DNA from: Fasciola hepatica
Lineage: Eukaryota; Platyhelminthes; Trematoda; Plagiorchiida; Fasciolidae
NCBI GenBank assembly: GCA_948099385.1
Contig: CANUEZ040000156.1
Coordinates: forward strand, 7,151,501-7,215,500
DNA: 64,000 nucleotides
Direction of reading: 5' to 3'
Each line of letters opens with the position of its first letter. Position 1 is the stretch's first letter. A program made the translations under genes and the position numbers. Positions 13,054-24,714 of the stretch are shown piece after piece. The notes under the pieces were generated by a model. It saw nothing but the letters and a program-made list of their open reading frames with translations. It was not told the DNA's origin and did not search any database.

Positions 13054-13515
13054 AGCTGTGGGGGGGGGGTCGGGGGCGTTCAGAGCTCGCGCACTAACGA
13101 CAGCTTGTAACTCGACGGTGAAGGCGGACAGAAGTCACTTTAGGCATTCTTTGGAAAGGTATTTTTATAGGATTGGAGATAGGCGTGTTGATAATGGGGA
13201 ACACTCAACAATCTCACAATAGCAGTTGGGAAGCCGTTCTAACAACATTTTGTAGATTAGCTGGTAGCCTATTAGTTTATTGTTCAGAAAAAACCCCGAA
13301 TTATTTTGAGTTGTGAGGATATTCCTAGGAGCTATTATTTCTAATATCACCCTAGATATCTTAGTGGAAACTAAACCGATAACAGCGCGCAATCCGACGC
13401 GGTGTAGCGCAGTTGGTTCTTAGGTATTTATTAACCAGGTTTAATTATTCATGCGCAGTTGGTCCCTATGAACACCGACTAACCATACCTATGGCCTCCA
13501 ATTTTACTAAAACCA

Positions 13516-13845
13516 CTATGCCTCAGTCTTAACCTCCGCGCCTCTATCCTTTATTCCGCTCACGCTGGCCCTCAGCTGGAACAGGTTCCAAAAGGCAACC
13601 TTCCTTTTTTGAAATTCAGAACAAACGGTCATCAAGTTGCTTGGCTGTAATATGTCGCGCAGACTGTTCATCTCCTTCTCTACCCGTGTACGGCAGCGCC
13701 CATAGTTTGCTGCCGCGAATGCGACCTGGTTGCCAGGTTTCGCCCACACGAAGTCCTGATATTGTTGCGAATACCCCATTGAGGCCAACTGGGAACTTCT
13801 TACTACAAGGCTGTCGACGTCAGGGAAGTTTAAACCACCACGCAA
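13516..13845 (-). other. Open frame of unknown origin, possibly retroelement-derived
   Basis: A 110-codon minus-strand frame begins with a GGLNFPDVD-like word and contains AFWNLFQLRASVSGIKDRG. The opening resembles the GGL-type motif in C-terminal regions of some R2/NeSL-type LINE proteins, but the match is too short to assign. No splice or host-gene evidence exists. Confidence 0.2.
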
Positions 13846-13859
13846 GGGTTCCTAATTGA

Positions 13860-14560
13860 ATAATGTAAGGTCCAGATTCGATGACACCCTTCCCCTTCCA
13901 ACGATGAAAAAGTGATTACAAACCACAGCTAAATCTCGCCTTAGACGCCCGACACAGACAAAGAAAAGCCACGGGAAACACAACAAAATAGTATATTTGT
14001 CATTTTATCAGCCTATCCCGACCTACTGCAGGAGGTTTCACCTTTCGTTCATGCATTATTTTGCTCTTAGTGGACACGAAGTTGAGCTTGCTGACTATTC
14101 CTCCCTGGAGCTCCATTCTTCCTCCTCCAGCTGAGAATCCCCGACACAATATGATATGTGCCACTTCTCACGGAACCTGTCTTACTTTTTCAGGGGGTAC
14201 TAGTCCTTTTCATATCCACAGATCTATTAAAATTGATATTCCTCCGCGCACCTTCGTAAAATTCTTACCTGTCTCCTTGTCCCATCATTACCTACCTTCT
14301 CAAGTGAATCTGAGTATGTATCACTGACCACTTCCCTTCATCATCCTAGTGAACATTGTATTTTGTGCTTTATAAGACAACGTCCGTCTCAGCACTCTTA
14401 AATCCGGCTGGTTCCTTACCGCTGCCCACACCGACCCAAAATTGAATCACGTTCACCGGTCAGTCCGCTATCACTTTACTTTAGTTAAACTCTCCCCGCT
14501 ATTATTCCTCTTTTGCAATAATGTGAGACTCCCCGTTTACAACTTGTGAGATTTTCATCC
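13860..14560. other. Pyrimidine-rich spacer, no recognised gene
   Basis: The + strand is dominated by C and T with a few T-rich runs. No domain, RNA gene or repeat family is recognised. It precedes the CR1-like fragment that starts near 14700. Confidence 0.35.
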
Positions 14561-14718
14561 TACTGAGTAGTATTGTAAACTCTGATCACGTTTTTTGCGT
14601 GCCTGTCGACAAGACTAAGAAATATGCCACTACTGTTATTATTATTGTGTCGGGCTCTGCTCCTAAGACCCAGGCAGGTTCGGAAAAAAGAATGTTTATC
14701 TGCTGGAGTAGGGGCATA

Positions 14719-15675
14719 TAGCGTTAGGAACAAATGGACAGAAGTCTCGAAAGTCTCTTGGGAGCTCAGTGCGCCAATCGGCATCGTTACTGAAATATGG
14801 CTTTCTGGGGATCATGTGCCAGGGTTATTACCTAATGGCCTTGCAATAGACGGGATAGGGAACATGATTGTATCGGAAGAGGCGTGGCCATCCTCATTAG
14901 GTCAGGCGCAAACAAGCTTGTGTCTCAGACCAAGATGAACACCCAGAATTTCCAGCTGCACACCCTAACGATCATCCTTCCAGGCTGGAGGATCAACGTT
15001 CAATGTGTCTACAGGGCACCGGGTACGAACCGCGATGAGGATATTCGCTTACTGCGGTCCCTAACTGAACTATTTAAAGGCGCGCATAAAACTCTCTTAG
15101 TGAATGGCTTCAGCGTTCCGCACTTCGACCGGACGGTTGAGGTCTGCACGCCGTGGTCGCAGGAGGAGGCATAATAAGAGTGGCTGGATGCAAGAGCGTT
15201 GCGCGAACGTGTTAGGAAAGATACCACACATAGGGCCAGATGCTCCCCATCCTTGTTTGGTCTAGCAACAACGAATCTTACAGATGAAGTATCCGAACAA
15301 CGATGCTGTGTTCCTTTGGACAAAAGTGGTCACGTCTGCGTCAAGATCACATTTTGCATGCAGTAACTCAGAATAGCATCAAGACTGGTGAGGAATTTCG
15401 GTAGTACGGACATAGATAAGCTTTGCACCACGGCGGTGGAGCTGCTACGGAGTTGCACGACAATTTGGTGAACGCTCACGATGCGTAGTGTCTCTCGCAG
15501 TTGACGCGCAATGCGGTTTTAAGTATTCGTTATATTTTAAGAGGGAACTCGATGGACTAAACCACTCAGCATTAGCTGCCTAACCCGTGTGCGTACCGTC
15601 AAAGGAATTCTGGATGCCATATTGGCGTGGCCAGTACTTGTCCTGTGCGAACTGAACTGAACTGACCTCACCATG
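14719..15675 (+). mobile_element. CR1-like LINE fragment: endonuclease joined directly to 3' tail
   Basis: Frames at 14719-15180 carry IGIVTEIWLSGDHVPG, GVAILIRSGANKLVSQ and INVQCVYRAPG, typical of a CR1/Jockey-like endonuclease. The usual GDFN motif is changed (LLVNGFSVPHFD). Coding similarity continues to about 15475 (EVSEQRCCVPLDKSGHVCVK). From about 15470 the sequence matches the 3' region at 17880-18085 and ends in a (TGAAC)n tail at 15652-15668. The reverse transcriptase is absent, so this copy is internally deleted or a template-switch product. Confidence 0.72.
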
Positions 15676-16459
15676 GATGAACCCCACGTGGTTTTCATGT
15701 CAGGTGAGTTTGCTTGTTTCTAACGTTCGAGGTCCAGTCTGCGTATTTGGTTGAGGGTCTCATGGCTTTTCTTGTTTAGGACTTCGGTTTGTTTTGCAAC
15801 TCGTCTTTTCCCTACCATAACTGTTGTGCCCGGATAATTGGGATTGGTTTAATGCACCAATGCCTCTCGTATTGTCACGATTATCGCCTATTCTTGCCTC
15901 CGTTATCTTTACAGATTATTCATGGCTATGTTTACTGAGCGGAAGCCTTCCCCAAACTTCCCCGCAGGAGCAGTGCACTGCTCATACCGGCATTTACGCT
16001 TGCTGATCCAGAATTTTGATCCACTTTGGTCGAACTGGGATTCAAAACGGCAGTATAGCCAGTGATGTGGCGGTTTCCGGTGGGCATCAGAGAGCCTTCC
16101 ACCGGAGGGGATAATTATTAAACTTCCTTCGGAATTTCGCACCGCGGCTGCTGAGCTGGCGTGGGACACAGTAGAGAATGCTGTTATCCAGTGACCCTGA
16201 AACATTGTGCAAGATCTCTAATGCCTCCGAGGACGATTCTGCACCCTTTAAACAAAGGAGTGCGTAGATAATGCAGCGTAGCGGGATCCGCAGTAGCCAA
16301 GTCCATCAGACCTGTAAACAGCAACTGAAAGCTTTACAAAGCTTCTGTCAGTTAGTTAGTTTAGTTTCGCTATACCGAGCTTTGAAATGAGACGGTGAGC
16401 CTCCTGTAAACTACTAGGCACCGACGACCAGAGCAAAGCAGGAGCTCTCGGTGAATAGT

Positions 16460-18085
16460 TCGGCAGTGTGCGCAGAGTGAATAGTGGGACACTAGTCGCT
16501 TCGACTCTAGCGCATCCTCCGCGGGAGTTAAACAAACTAAATCTTACGGAGGGAATCGTGTGCAAGTATTCACAGGAACTGAGTGTCCGTAAGTCAGCCT
16601 GTCCTGAAAGCATCCATCTAGCTATCAACAAGCCATTGGCGGACATCATGGCCGCATCCGTATGTAAGCTGTGCAGGGCCATGTTGGACTAAGGTAAGCT
16701 GCCCCAGGACAAGAAAACTGTGACGGTCATGGCAATACATAGGAGTGGACCCAGGTCGGCTATAGGTAGCTACAGGCCTATAAGCCTAGCCGGAATCCTG
16801 TGCAAAAAGCTAGAGGCCATCCGCGAGTCCGTCTGCAAGCACCTGCTACAGAAGTCTATGCCTCGCGCAGCTCAGCATGGAGTTCTAAAATCCAGGTCGT
16901 GCTTGACCAATCTCCTGAGCTTCATGGACGAGGTCACTGGGGGAATGGATGAGGGTAAACAGGTTGAAGTAAGTTACCCTGACTTTAGCGAAGCCTTTCC
17001 TCGGTGAACAATCGGTTTTTACTAATCAAGTTGAGGCCATTTGGTGTTGACAGGAAGATTCAGGATTGACCAACGGACTTCATTATCCGTGGAACATTCT
17101 ACGTTAGAGTAAGCTACGAGAACTCGAAACTAGGAAGTATAACCGGTGGATTGCTGCAGGGGTCCGTTCTATGCCCACTACTGTTTCTTCTCTTCATAAA
17201 TGATTTAGCCTCAATCGTGCAGTCAAGGAGCTTCGTTTTTCGTGGATCATGTGAAACTAGTGGAGGCCCAGGGGGGACGGAGCTAGGCAGGGACGTAGTT
17301 GCCGGAAGTGGGACTTACCTCTCAATGCGAGGAAAAGCCACTTGTTGTCGCGGACAGTGACAGGCCTGACTGCCGTACGAGACCAGGGCTCGCGTGCTAT
17401 GGAGGCAGTAAACAGGGTTATTGACCTTGGGATTTCGGTGAACCCTGATCCTAAGTGGCCGGATCAGTGTGCAGCAGCGGAGCAAGAGGCAAGCTGTTAG
17501 CCCTTCAGTTTGAGACCAGCTTTACAGTTCCGATAACCAAGGGCTTTCATGCTCAGACGGGGCTCGGACTGGGGAGTCTGCACCGTACTGCAATGGACCC
17601 CCGAACAAGAGGCCACGGTAAGAAGTTGGCGAAAGCTCAATCTAGGTCGATAGCTAGATCTCATTTCCTTAGCGATATGGTGGGAAACTACTAGACTGGA
17701 CTGCCAGGGGAGGTGTTAGAGCTGGGGGCCTTCCTGGAATTCAAGGGAGCTCTAGATCTTAAGTGGAACAAACTCATTTCCGGCTGTGAACTAGGAGCAT
17801 GTCTCTAGAAGGACAGATGTGAACACCTAGGTCCGTCTGACATGTTTCACCGCTGAGCGTTTCCACTTGTTTCATAAAGACCCAGTGAATGCTCAAGGCG
17901 CATAGCGACCCTAGCAGTTGATGCGTGATGAGTTTTTACGTTTCCCCTTCCAGATTTGTTGAGGATTCGACGGAGTAAGCTGCGCAGTGAAGGGTGCCCA
18001 ACTAGTGTGTATACCACCGAAGGATTCTGGAGGCACGACTGGCCGTGGCCATTAACTGTCCTGGGCAAAATGAACTGAATTGGCC
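16460..18085 (+). mobile_element. CR1-like LINE fragment: reverse transcriptase plus 3' tail
   Basis: It reads SYRPISLAGILCKKLEAI, then QHGVLKSRSCLTNLLSFMDE, then a degenerate SEAF block, then LLQGSVLCPLLFLLFINDLA. The position of the catalytic FADD box is destroyed (FVFRGSCE). A C-terminal GKKLAKAQSRSIARSHF lies near 17620-17680. The 3' region 17880-18085 ends in a short TGAAC-type tail, as at 15652-15668. It is inactive and probably belongs to the same family as the preceding copy. Confidence 0.78.
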
Positions 18086-18419
18086 TGAAAGGTTTTGCAC
18101 CATAGTCAAGCCTTTAAGCATGCTTCTCGACCACGGCAGATAAATATACCGTTATTGGATGTGAACAGTGGATTCGGTCAGTCCGCCTTTCCAGGTCGGC
18201 CGCACGAACAAGCCATCCATTATCAGCGACAAACACATGCGAGATCCCTTCTCAGCTGATTCACTTCTGTAAAACCTGAATTACGAAAGTGGCGGATGGA
18301 CTGGTCAGGAAATAGTACGACTAATTGGAGTTATTCGTTTAGCGTGGCTGCGTGATGCTGGGCGTGATGATGGGCTTCAAAAGTCGGCATCAGCCCTCCG
18401 CCATGGAATGCAGCTCCCT

Positions 18420-19270
18420 AGCCATGAGTTCCAGTCACTTGATCTCGACTGGACTAGGCGCGAGCATCTATCGTATTTCTTTGCAGTAGTGCAGATGTCC
18501 AAGTTCATTTCCGGCTATCAGCACATTTGTCTGACCAGTGAATTCACTTTATCCATGGTCAGTTGGTCTTTGCGCAGTTCATCCACAACTGACTTGCACA
18601 GTGGAGGCGGAACGACAAGCCGATCACCTCGACAGGGTAAGCCGTGGGGCTGGATACTGAGTTCCTCCCGTATGAAGAGGTACAGAGCAAACCTCAGCTC
18701 CACTTCTGGCCGCCATCTCTTCCTGTTCGGCAAAATCACGGGCGAGTAGAGTCCTTTTATCTGCCTCCTCGGTTCTCTCCTCGACAAAGGGGCAACCGAC
18801 GCAATTAAATGGCACTGTAAAGCCACTGTGGATGATGAGTTTTGTGTCAGGGGTCCCGGTGCGGGAGGGTCTTGCCGAGTCGGTGCAGGATGTCGTTGAT
18901 ATATGCAAACAGGCCAGTACTCCATCGCTGAATGATGGCAGTTGTGGGTTGGGCTACGGACTTATTCGGGTTAGGTATGAGCTGAGGGGCTCTTAGGCGC
19001 GCGATTATTGTAAAAGTCTGTCCTGATGGGTGCGTGTGAGCCAGCGTACCCCAAAAGACGGACAGAGCTCCCGTTCGTGTCTGGAAATAACCTTTTTCTG
19101 CAATACTGGGGAGAGGCGGGGAGCTGAAGGTTAGACGTCCGTCCTGTTTCAGGACTGCTTTTATCCCAACTTCGTAAGCGTCCGTGATCAGCTTTGTCGG
19201 ACAAGATGGCGAAAGTGGGACCAGTACCGGTCGGTCGAAGGTTTTCGAATAAGACTTCGTAGTTTTTCAC
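18420..19270 (-). pseudogene. Gypsy RNase H and integrase zinc-finger remnant
   Basis: Across several frames the minus strand gives ITDAYEVGIKAVL (first RNase H Asp), then a PSIAEKGYFQT-like block, then TTAIIQRWSTGLFAY and ILHRLGKTLPHRD. All are typical of Gypsy RNase H. Further down, GDRLVVPPPLCKSVVDELRK and QLTMDKVNSLVRQMC fit the start of the integrase zinc-binding region. Multiple stops interrupt it. Confidence 0.65.
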
Positions 19271-19416
19271 ACTATTCGTTCCACTGCGCGTACGCCAATT
19301 AGCGGGCCAGGAGCAACTTTTGGACCCTTGTCAAAAAATTCTGAAATGAATCAAAATAGCTCGCAAGCTCCCAAGAAATGACGGCGGACGAGCCTGGATT
19401 TTGGTTGAGTCAAATC

Positions 19417-19911
19417 CTATCGGCCGTCTGAAGCAATCTGGACCTGGCCGATGTCCCTTCGCATCAATGGCGAAACCGAAGGAATCCGGTTTGGTGGCAC
19501 TGAATTTTCACCTGGCGGCTTTGACCTGTACATCTCTTTCCACGAACCTTTCCAGTGGCCTTTGTAGCCAGCTTTGTTCTTTCTTTCTGGATCAAAAAAT
19601 GAGCGCACCACTCTTGCCTGCCGTCGCTCCATCGATACTACTTATCGCTCCGTCAGTTTTAGCCCGGACACCCTGAAGGACAGGTGCAGACTGAACCACA
19701 AGAAGTTGTACTCGAACAAGCACCACGAAGTTTTCATGATTGTTAGTGGTATGGACTCCAAGTGCAGCCGAATTTGTATGTACGAATCAGCCACTTCAAT
19801 GTTCGAGAAATAGCTGCTGCCGAGCATGACGTTCACGAAGTCCTTTGGACCCAAGGTGGTTGCCGAGTGCCTACATAGACGGGAGCCAAGGTCAAATGAT
19901 AACCACCGCAA
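19417..19911 (-). pseudogene. Gypsy reverse transcriptase remnant
   Basis: The minus-strand frame reads LGPKDFVNVMLGSSYFSNIE, then VADSYIQIRLHLESIPLTI. This matches the Gypsy block with the first catalytic Asp (family: FS.IDL.DAY.QI.L...S). The aspartate of ADSY is kept. The YxDD box is not recognisable in the degraded frame that continues to about 19417. Confidence 0.7.
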
Positions 19912-20179
19912 GTTCGGTGCGTCTGTTTGTCACCCCTCATCGCGGCCACAGTCGGGTTCGCCCGTGTGAACGAAGCCACATATGTCATATCCTGGTGCTC
20001 TCTTTCAGAGCAAGTTTCCTTTGGCTTCCTGGCAACACTGTGCCACAGGTACACCGGATCACCATCCTCTTCCAACTTCGAGGGTTTAACCGCCAAACCA
20101 CCTTTGTTGTCGAGGAGTCTTGAGGTCGGCTTACGGAGAACAAGCTCATCCACCGGATTTTCCTAAATTGCTTAGGGAC

Positions 20180-20472
20180 TTACCGACCAGGTCCACTGCA
20201 AGCAGAGTTTTCAGACTTTCTACGGAGATCAGGAATAGTACCGGGCATACTCTCCAACGGAACCATTAGTATTGTCTCGCCCAGCATTGAAAGGCGATAA
20301 CCAGCAGCACCGTGAAAGCGAACATCAATGGACCACATGGGCACGCCGGGCCGGAACACGCCGAGTGCTGATTTGGGAATGACGGACTTGCAACTGCCGG
20401 CATCCAAAATAAATCGGTTTCACAAGCTGTATTGAGATCGGCCTGATTTTTTACAGAAATTGGTCGGACCAA
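20180..20472 (-). pseudogene. Gypsy aspartic protease remnant
   Basis: The active-site-type motif DAGS lies at 20394-20405 in MDAGSCKSVIPKSALG, the context expected for a retropepsin (family D-S/T/A-G-S). The preceding VKNQADLNTACE in an overlapping frame supports a one-base shift just upstream. A hydrophobic-Gly flap motif is not clear. Confidence 0.6.
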
Positions 20473-20558
20473 CTCGAAATCTTCAGTATGTACGCCGGGT
20501 GGGTATCATTTTTTGAATCCTCAGGGGTTGCATTCACCACGTTGCACTTGGGCTGGGG

Positions 20559-21195
20559 TCATGCCTTGCTAACTTGTCCAGTCTTCCAACAGCAATGGCA
20601 CACAGCATTGCGGAAGCGGTAGATGGAACGGAGATTGAATTTGTCACAAGAAAGGCGACGATCCAGTTGCGCAGATTTGCACTCAGAAATCATCTTCCTG
20701 GTTGACTTTGGCTGTGGTGTTTGACGTGAGCTAGCTGGTTTAGAAGGACGAGTGTGCTGGTATTGCACTACCAAACATTCAGCTTTTGCCTTGGGTACGT
20801 CATCGAATTGTTCGCAAGCCGTCCGGGCCTCGGAGAACTTGGGGTCGGGCTTCAGCAATAGCTTCGTTGGCAGATCCACATAGCTTATACCATCATCGAG
20901 GCGGACGCGCCATTGGATCTCGGATAGGCCTCCGAAATTCTACTTCACTACCAGGGGTTACAGTATCAGGATGAGCTCACCAAACCATCAGGCTTGGGCC
21001 AAGAACTAACGAATAGAATTGGGTACTTTCGGTCGCCAGGAAACTCATTGGAACTACGTGGCCTGGCGGCAGAGCCTTCGGCTCCTCAAATGGAACTGCA
21101 GCGGCAGCTCTCGGAAGTGCTAAGTTTTTCACCTGCAAGTACAATGAAAGGCTTCCAGCTGTTAAGAAGAATGTGACCCGATTCCTCTTAATCAC
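20559..21195 (-). pseudogene. Gypsy gag remnant
   Basis: A minus-strand frame ends with DLPTKLLLKPDPKFSEARTA and a Cys/His cluster (VCHCCWKTGQVSKA) near 20565-20600, resembling a damaged CCHC zinc knuckle. Upstream, FLATESTQFYSLVLGPSLMV resembles the L...Y.GPS.M conserved block of Gypsy gag proteins. Gag packages the element RNA. Frameshifts occur near 20880 and 20980. Confidence 0.65.
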
Positions 21196-21239
21196 CTCTT
21201 GACTTCAGCTGCACCATAACTCGAACCGTTCAACCCAGT

Positions 21240-24200
21240 ATTCAGTTTCATATTCACCAACATCCAAGTCCAGCCTTTCGATGTTGGGTAGCTTCATAAC
21301 AGGACGTTAGTTGTGACCCTGGATATACCCGGACTGACTGAACCAGGTCATCAAGAAGACTGAGTCTGCGGAAAAGGACGTTAACTGTTGGTTCCCCTTT
21401 CCAGTCCTCAGCCCAAACGCTTACAAACCTCAATGGCTGTTAACTGCCTTGGGTGCCGCACAGACCACTCTTCCGGCAGGCGCATCTAAGTAACAACGCC
21501 GTATGGCCGTCCACTAACCACTGTCTCCACTGGCTGTGCTCTCAAAGATCTCTCTCAATCTGGCAGCTGATCCTGGATCACAAACTTTTGTCGCCCCCTC
21601 AACAGTCAACAGCGGTCACTCTTGCCAATCCCAGCGGGGCGCAGCGCGGTCAGACACACTGCTTGTCTGACGCACATGGGGCCTACCGGTCGTCTGTATA
21701 GATGTGTGGGCGCAACTGGGCCGGTGGATCAATTTTTCTGGTTCCACCTCATGATGTGCTTTTCAGGTTGGGCGTCCAGTACACGGCCAACTCCTTCCAC
21801 GAGCGCCTGTAACGGGATGCACGCTTCCACTGCCACCACTCCGTCACACCCAGGGATGCCGGTTGTGGGTCACCTACTTCGACCATTTTCTTTCCGCCGT
21901 GGTACGCGCACCTACCGTCTTTGTCATCACTCTCATGGCTTCCCGCTGTTATCTATCTGCCACTGTATGGACACTCACCCCACTTTTGCCCTAAAATATT
22001 TATTATTCTTTTCTACCCATGTCTTCCTTTCCCACTCCACAACTTCATTCTACTGCCACCACCGATTGATGATACAGCTTACTGATCGGATTGTTATATC
22101 CTCGCTGCCTATCCTTCCGTCGTATCCCTTCTTGTCCTGTCTTCTGCTGCCTTAAGTCAGCAACCTCCGGCCCCATTCGTAACCATGCCCCTTTCCCGTG
22201 TTAGAGCTCGCAGTTTCCTCCTTTTCTTCTTTGGTAGTCACAAGTATTATCATTATACATTCCCTCTGTGTGTTCCTTGCTCGGATTGGCAAATTCCTAC
22301 GGATCTTCCCATCAGCCAATTCTTTGATTGGCACATTTAGGCCCATACCATTTGTCCAATTGCCTCCAGGCATGAAGCTCCCTGGCTCAGTCGTCCCAAC
22401 TCTGCTGCGCATGTGTTCCTCGTGCCCACAGTCCCATAACAGGTTCTTCCGTCCTAGTGTTTCCTCTCTTTTTTTTGGCACTCACCACATAGTTTGCCTG
22501 CAGTGAAGTGAGCCAATTGATGAAACTCCACCTGTATTTGATCAATCCTTTCATTCCCCCTCCTTTATATTGTTCACCACAGCCGTCTTTTCCGTACTTT
22601 TCAAGTATCCCTGCCTATCTGTTGTGACAAGCTTTTAAGAAATACGTAGCCGAATTCGGGACGGATCGCGGAACCAAAACGCGATCGATCCGTATATTCC
22701 ACGATACTGGATTATCAATGAACAGTAACACAAAGCATATACGAACCTCATTTATGCGACCACACGGACTCAGAAAACGAGAGCCAAGTTGTGGCTTGCG
22801 AGAGACAAGCACTTGCGTCACGCAGGTCCAAGATGGGATGTGACAGGGTAGCGCTTTGGAAGCGAACAAACAAAGGTTGGTTCATAAAACACAGTGCACG
22901 GAAAACACGCAAGTAGTGTATGTGAGCCAGCGATATTAGGGAAACGCTAAATCGTAGCGTCTTAGGAGGATTTTCCACAACCGGTCTTTACATCTTTATC
23001 TCTTCTTGATTCACCGAGTTCCATTCGCCTTACAGAAATCGAAACGTCATTGCTTTCCTGTGAAGTTTTAAGCCACACGATCCGCTTTTACCTGATTTAT
23101 CTGATCTTTCATAGACCCAGCTCCTTCCTACTTTATTCGGTATTGTTATTCCCCTTACCTCTGCGACCCTGTCTGTTTCACTTCCCAGTTCCTTCGTTTC
23201 CGCCGATAGTCCAGACTCCATCGACTATTTTGAAGCCGCATTCACTCTGTTTTCCCTAGCCACTTTCCAAGCGTCCATTTTGCTGCCTGTTTCGCATTGT
23301 ACTTCTATTTCTCGAGGCCCTCGTCACATGATGCATCTGCATTTGAATAATTCTTTCAGTCTATTTTTATCTGTTCTTTGATTTTTACTTCATCTTTCTT
23401 TCCTTGTGAGCTGCTGACCACAGCTATCAGCATTTCTGTGATACCAAGGACGTTTTTCCCCCCGCTTTTCTTTTTTGATCCACTTTTTCCCACCTGCAAT
23501 ACAGAAAGCGACATATCACGATTATCTTGAGCATTTCTACGGCATCAGATCAAGTTCTACCTGCCTCCTCCAGTGGCTGTTTTATTTATCTCTTTCTTAC
23601 ATCATCCGCCATAGCTATTCCCGTGTTTCACCACTGCATTATGTTCCAAACTCAAGCTCCTGCTTATCGCCTGTGGTCCCTATTCAACGGACAGCATAGA
23701 AAATGTATTCGCTCTGCACCCTCCAGCTTATAGCAAGCCTTTTCCCTGACCGTCATCCAGCTGCCTCACTCCCGATATTCGTTCCCTTCCAAGACATCTG
23801 TATCTCACAGCCACCATGTACCGAACTCCACACATTCTTGCTAACAACCCGCCTTCTATCGCCCGTTACGCTATTTCCCTGTTCCGAGTCGAGTTTCGTA
23901 CCCTGACACCAATCTCTCATTCAGGTGCATCAGTGCTTCATATCGTATTCACTATTATCTGTTCCTTCTTTAAGTAAGTCAACTTTTTATTCACAGCCTT
24001 TTCTTACCCCAGATGTCTGAATTCGTCCACGGTCTTTCTCGTGCATTACTCCTATTCTTCAGTCATCTCCACATGGTTCAGCCAGATTCCACCACCTGAC
24101 CCTAACCTTCAAGTTCGTTGGGCTTCCGTTTGTTTCCTCCATTGTGTCCATCTATATTTTCTGCACTACTTTTCGGTGAGCTTGCATTCATCTCTCTTAA

Positions 24201-24262
24201 ATCCATCTCTATTACATTTGTCACTCGTCTGCCTACATATTTTTCAGTGTAGCCTTTTGGGG
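21240..24262. other. Pyrimidine-rich spacer, no recognised gene
   Basis: From about 21740 to 24260 the + strand is strongly C/T-rich for 2.5 kb. Only Ser/Pro/Leu-rich open frames without known motifs occur (the longest is 177 codons at 21622-22155). The composition resembles the coding strands of the LINEs in this window, so it may be a decayed element, but no motif confirms this. Confidence 0.4.
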
Positions 24263-24267
24263 CATAT

Positions 24268-24710
24268 TGTAAATAGGGAATGCTGGGACAAGGGAGCGGC
24301 GTGAATAGCAAGGAAAACGGACGAACCAAACTAGGGCTTCAGACAAAAGAACAGACGGCGAATATGTCAGAGGCGTCCCGAAGCAGACAGAAGGAGACAT
24401 ACGGACTACCAAAGGGGAAGCAGCGGGATCTTCGGCGACCAGCAAGATAGCCCAGGTGAGGGTCTGTCGGTCAGGCCGTCAACTGAGACAATCCGACCAA
24501 CCGGACAGAAATGACGCCCAGGAGGAGCAAGCTATCGGCCACAGGCAACTGGACAGAACGCGGCCGAAGCGTTCAGGCGGCGGCAGTAGTAATCTTGGCG
24601 CCGTCCAACCTGGAGAAGGGCCCATATAAACGATTGTGCGTGTTTCATGACTTGACCTGTCTGGTCGTTGGAATACAAGTATGCTACCATATGTTGTAGT
24701 CCTTGTTACA
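24268..24710 (-). mobile_element. Solo LTR, family A copy 2 (443 bp)
   Basis: In minus-strand orientation it begins TGTAAC and ends ATTTACA. It is collinear with the 442-bp copy at 2951-3392, with few differences through the GGGCCCTTCTCCAGGTTGGA and CTCCTTCTGTCTGCTTCGGG blocks. The flanks are ATAT (24264-24267) and ATGT (24711-24714), a 4-bp target duplication with one mismatch. No internal region adjoins it. Matching length and termini in both copies fix the element ends. Confidence 0.75.
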
Positions 24711-24714
24711 ATGT

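Larger units (their letters stand above)
8335..13130 (-). mobile_element. CR1-like LINE, nearly full length but broken (ORF1 + ORF2)
   Basis: On the minus strand, ORF1 remnants (about 13130-10810) precede an apurinic-type endonuclease (about 10829-9710) and a reverse transcriptase (about 9700-8335). Frames change near 10400, 9705, 9367-9240 and 8520. It is the only LINE here with a recognisable ORF1. Its coding strand is pyrimidine-rich, making the + strand strikingly G-rich. The 3' end is not delimited because no tail repeat is visible below 8335. It is inactive. Confidence 0.85.
18400..21200 (-). mobile_element. Gypsy-type LTR retrotransposon, decayed internal region
   Basis: On the minus strand, gag end with zinc-knuckle-like cysteines (about 21200-20559), protease (20472-20180), reverse transcriptase (about 19920-19420), RNase H (about 19240-18855) and the zinc-binding N-terminus of integrase (about 18640-18420) follow in Gypsy order. 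The integrase core and LTRs are not visible. Stops and indels break every domain. The solo LTR at 24268-24710 has the right strand for a 5' LTR, but 3 kb of unrelated sequence separates it, so linkage is unproven. Confidence 0.8.

Noticed and set aside
2951..24710. The two LTR copies as ends of one 21-kb element
   Set aside because: They are in opposite orientation, each with its own 4-bp target duplication, and the sequence between them holds unrelated elements on both strands.
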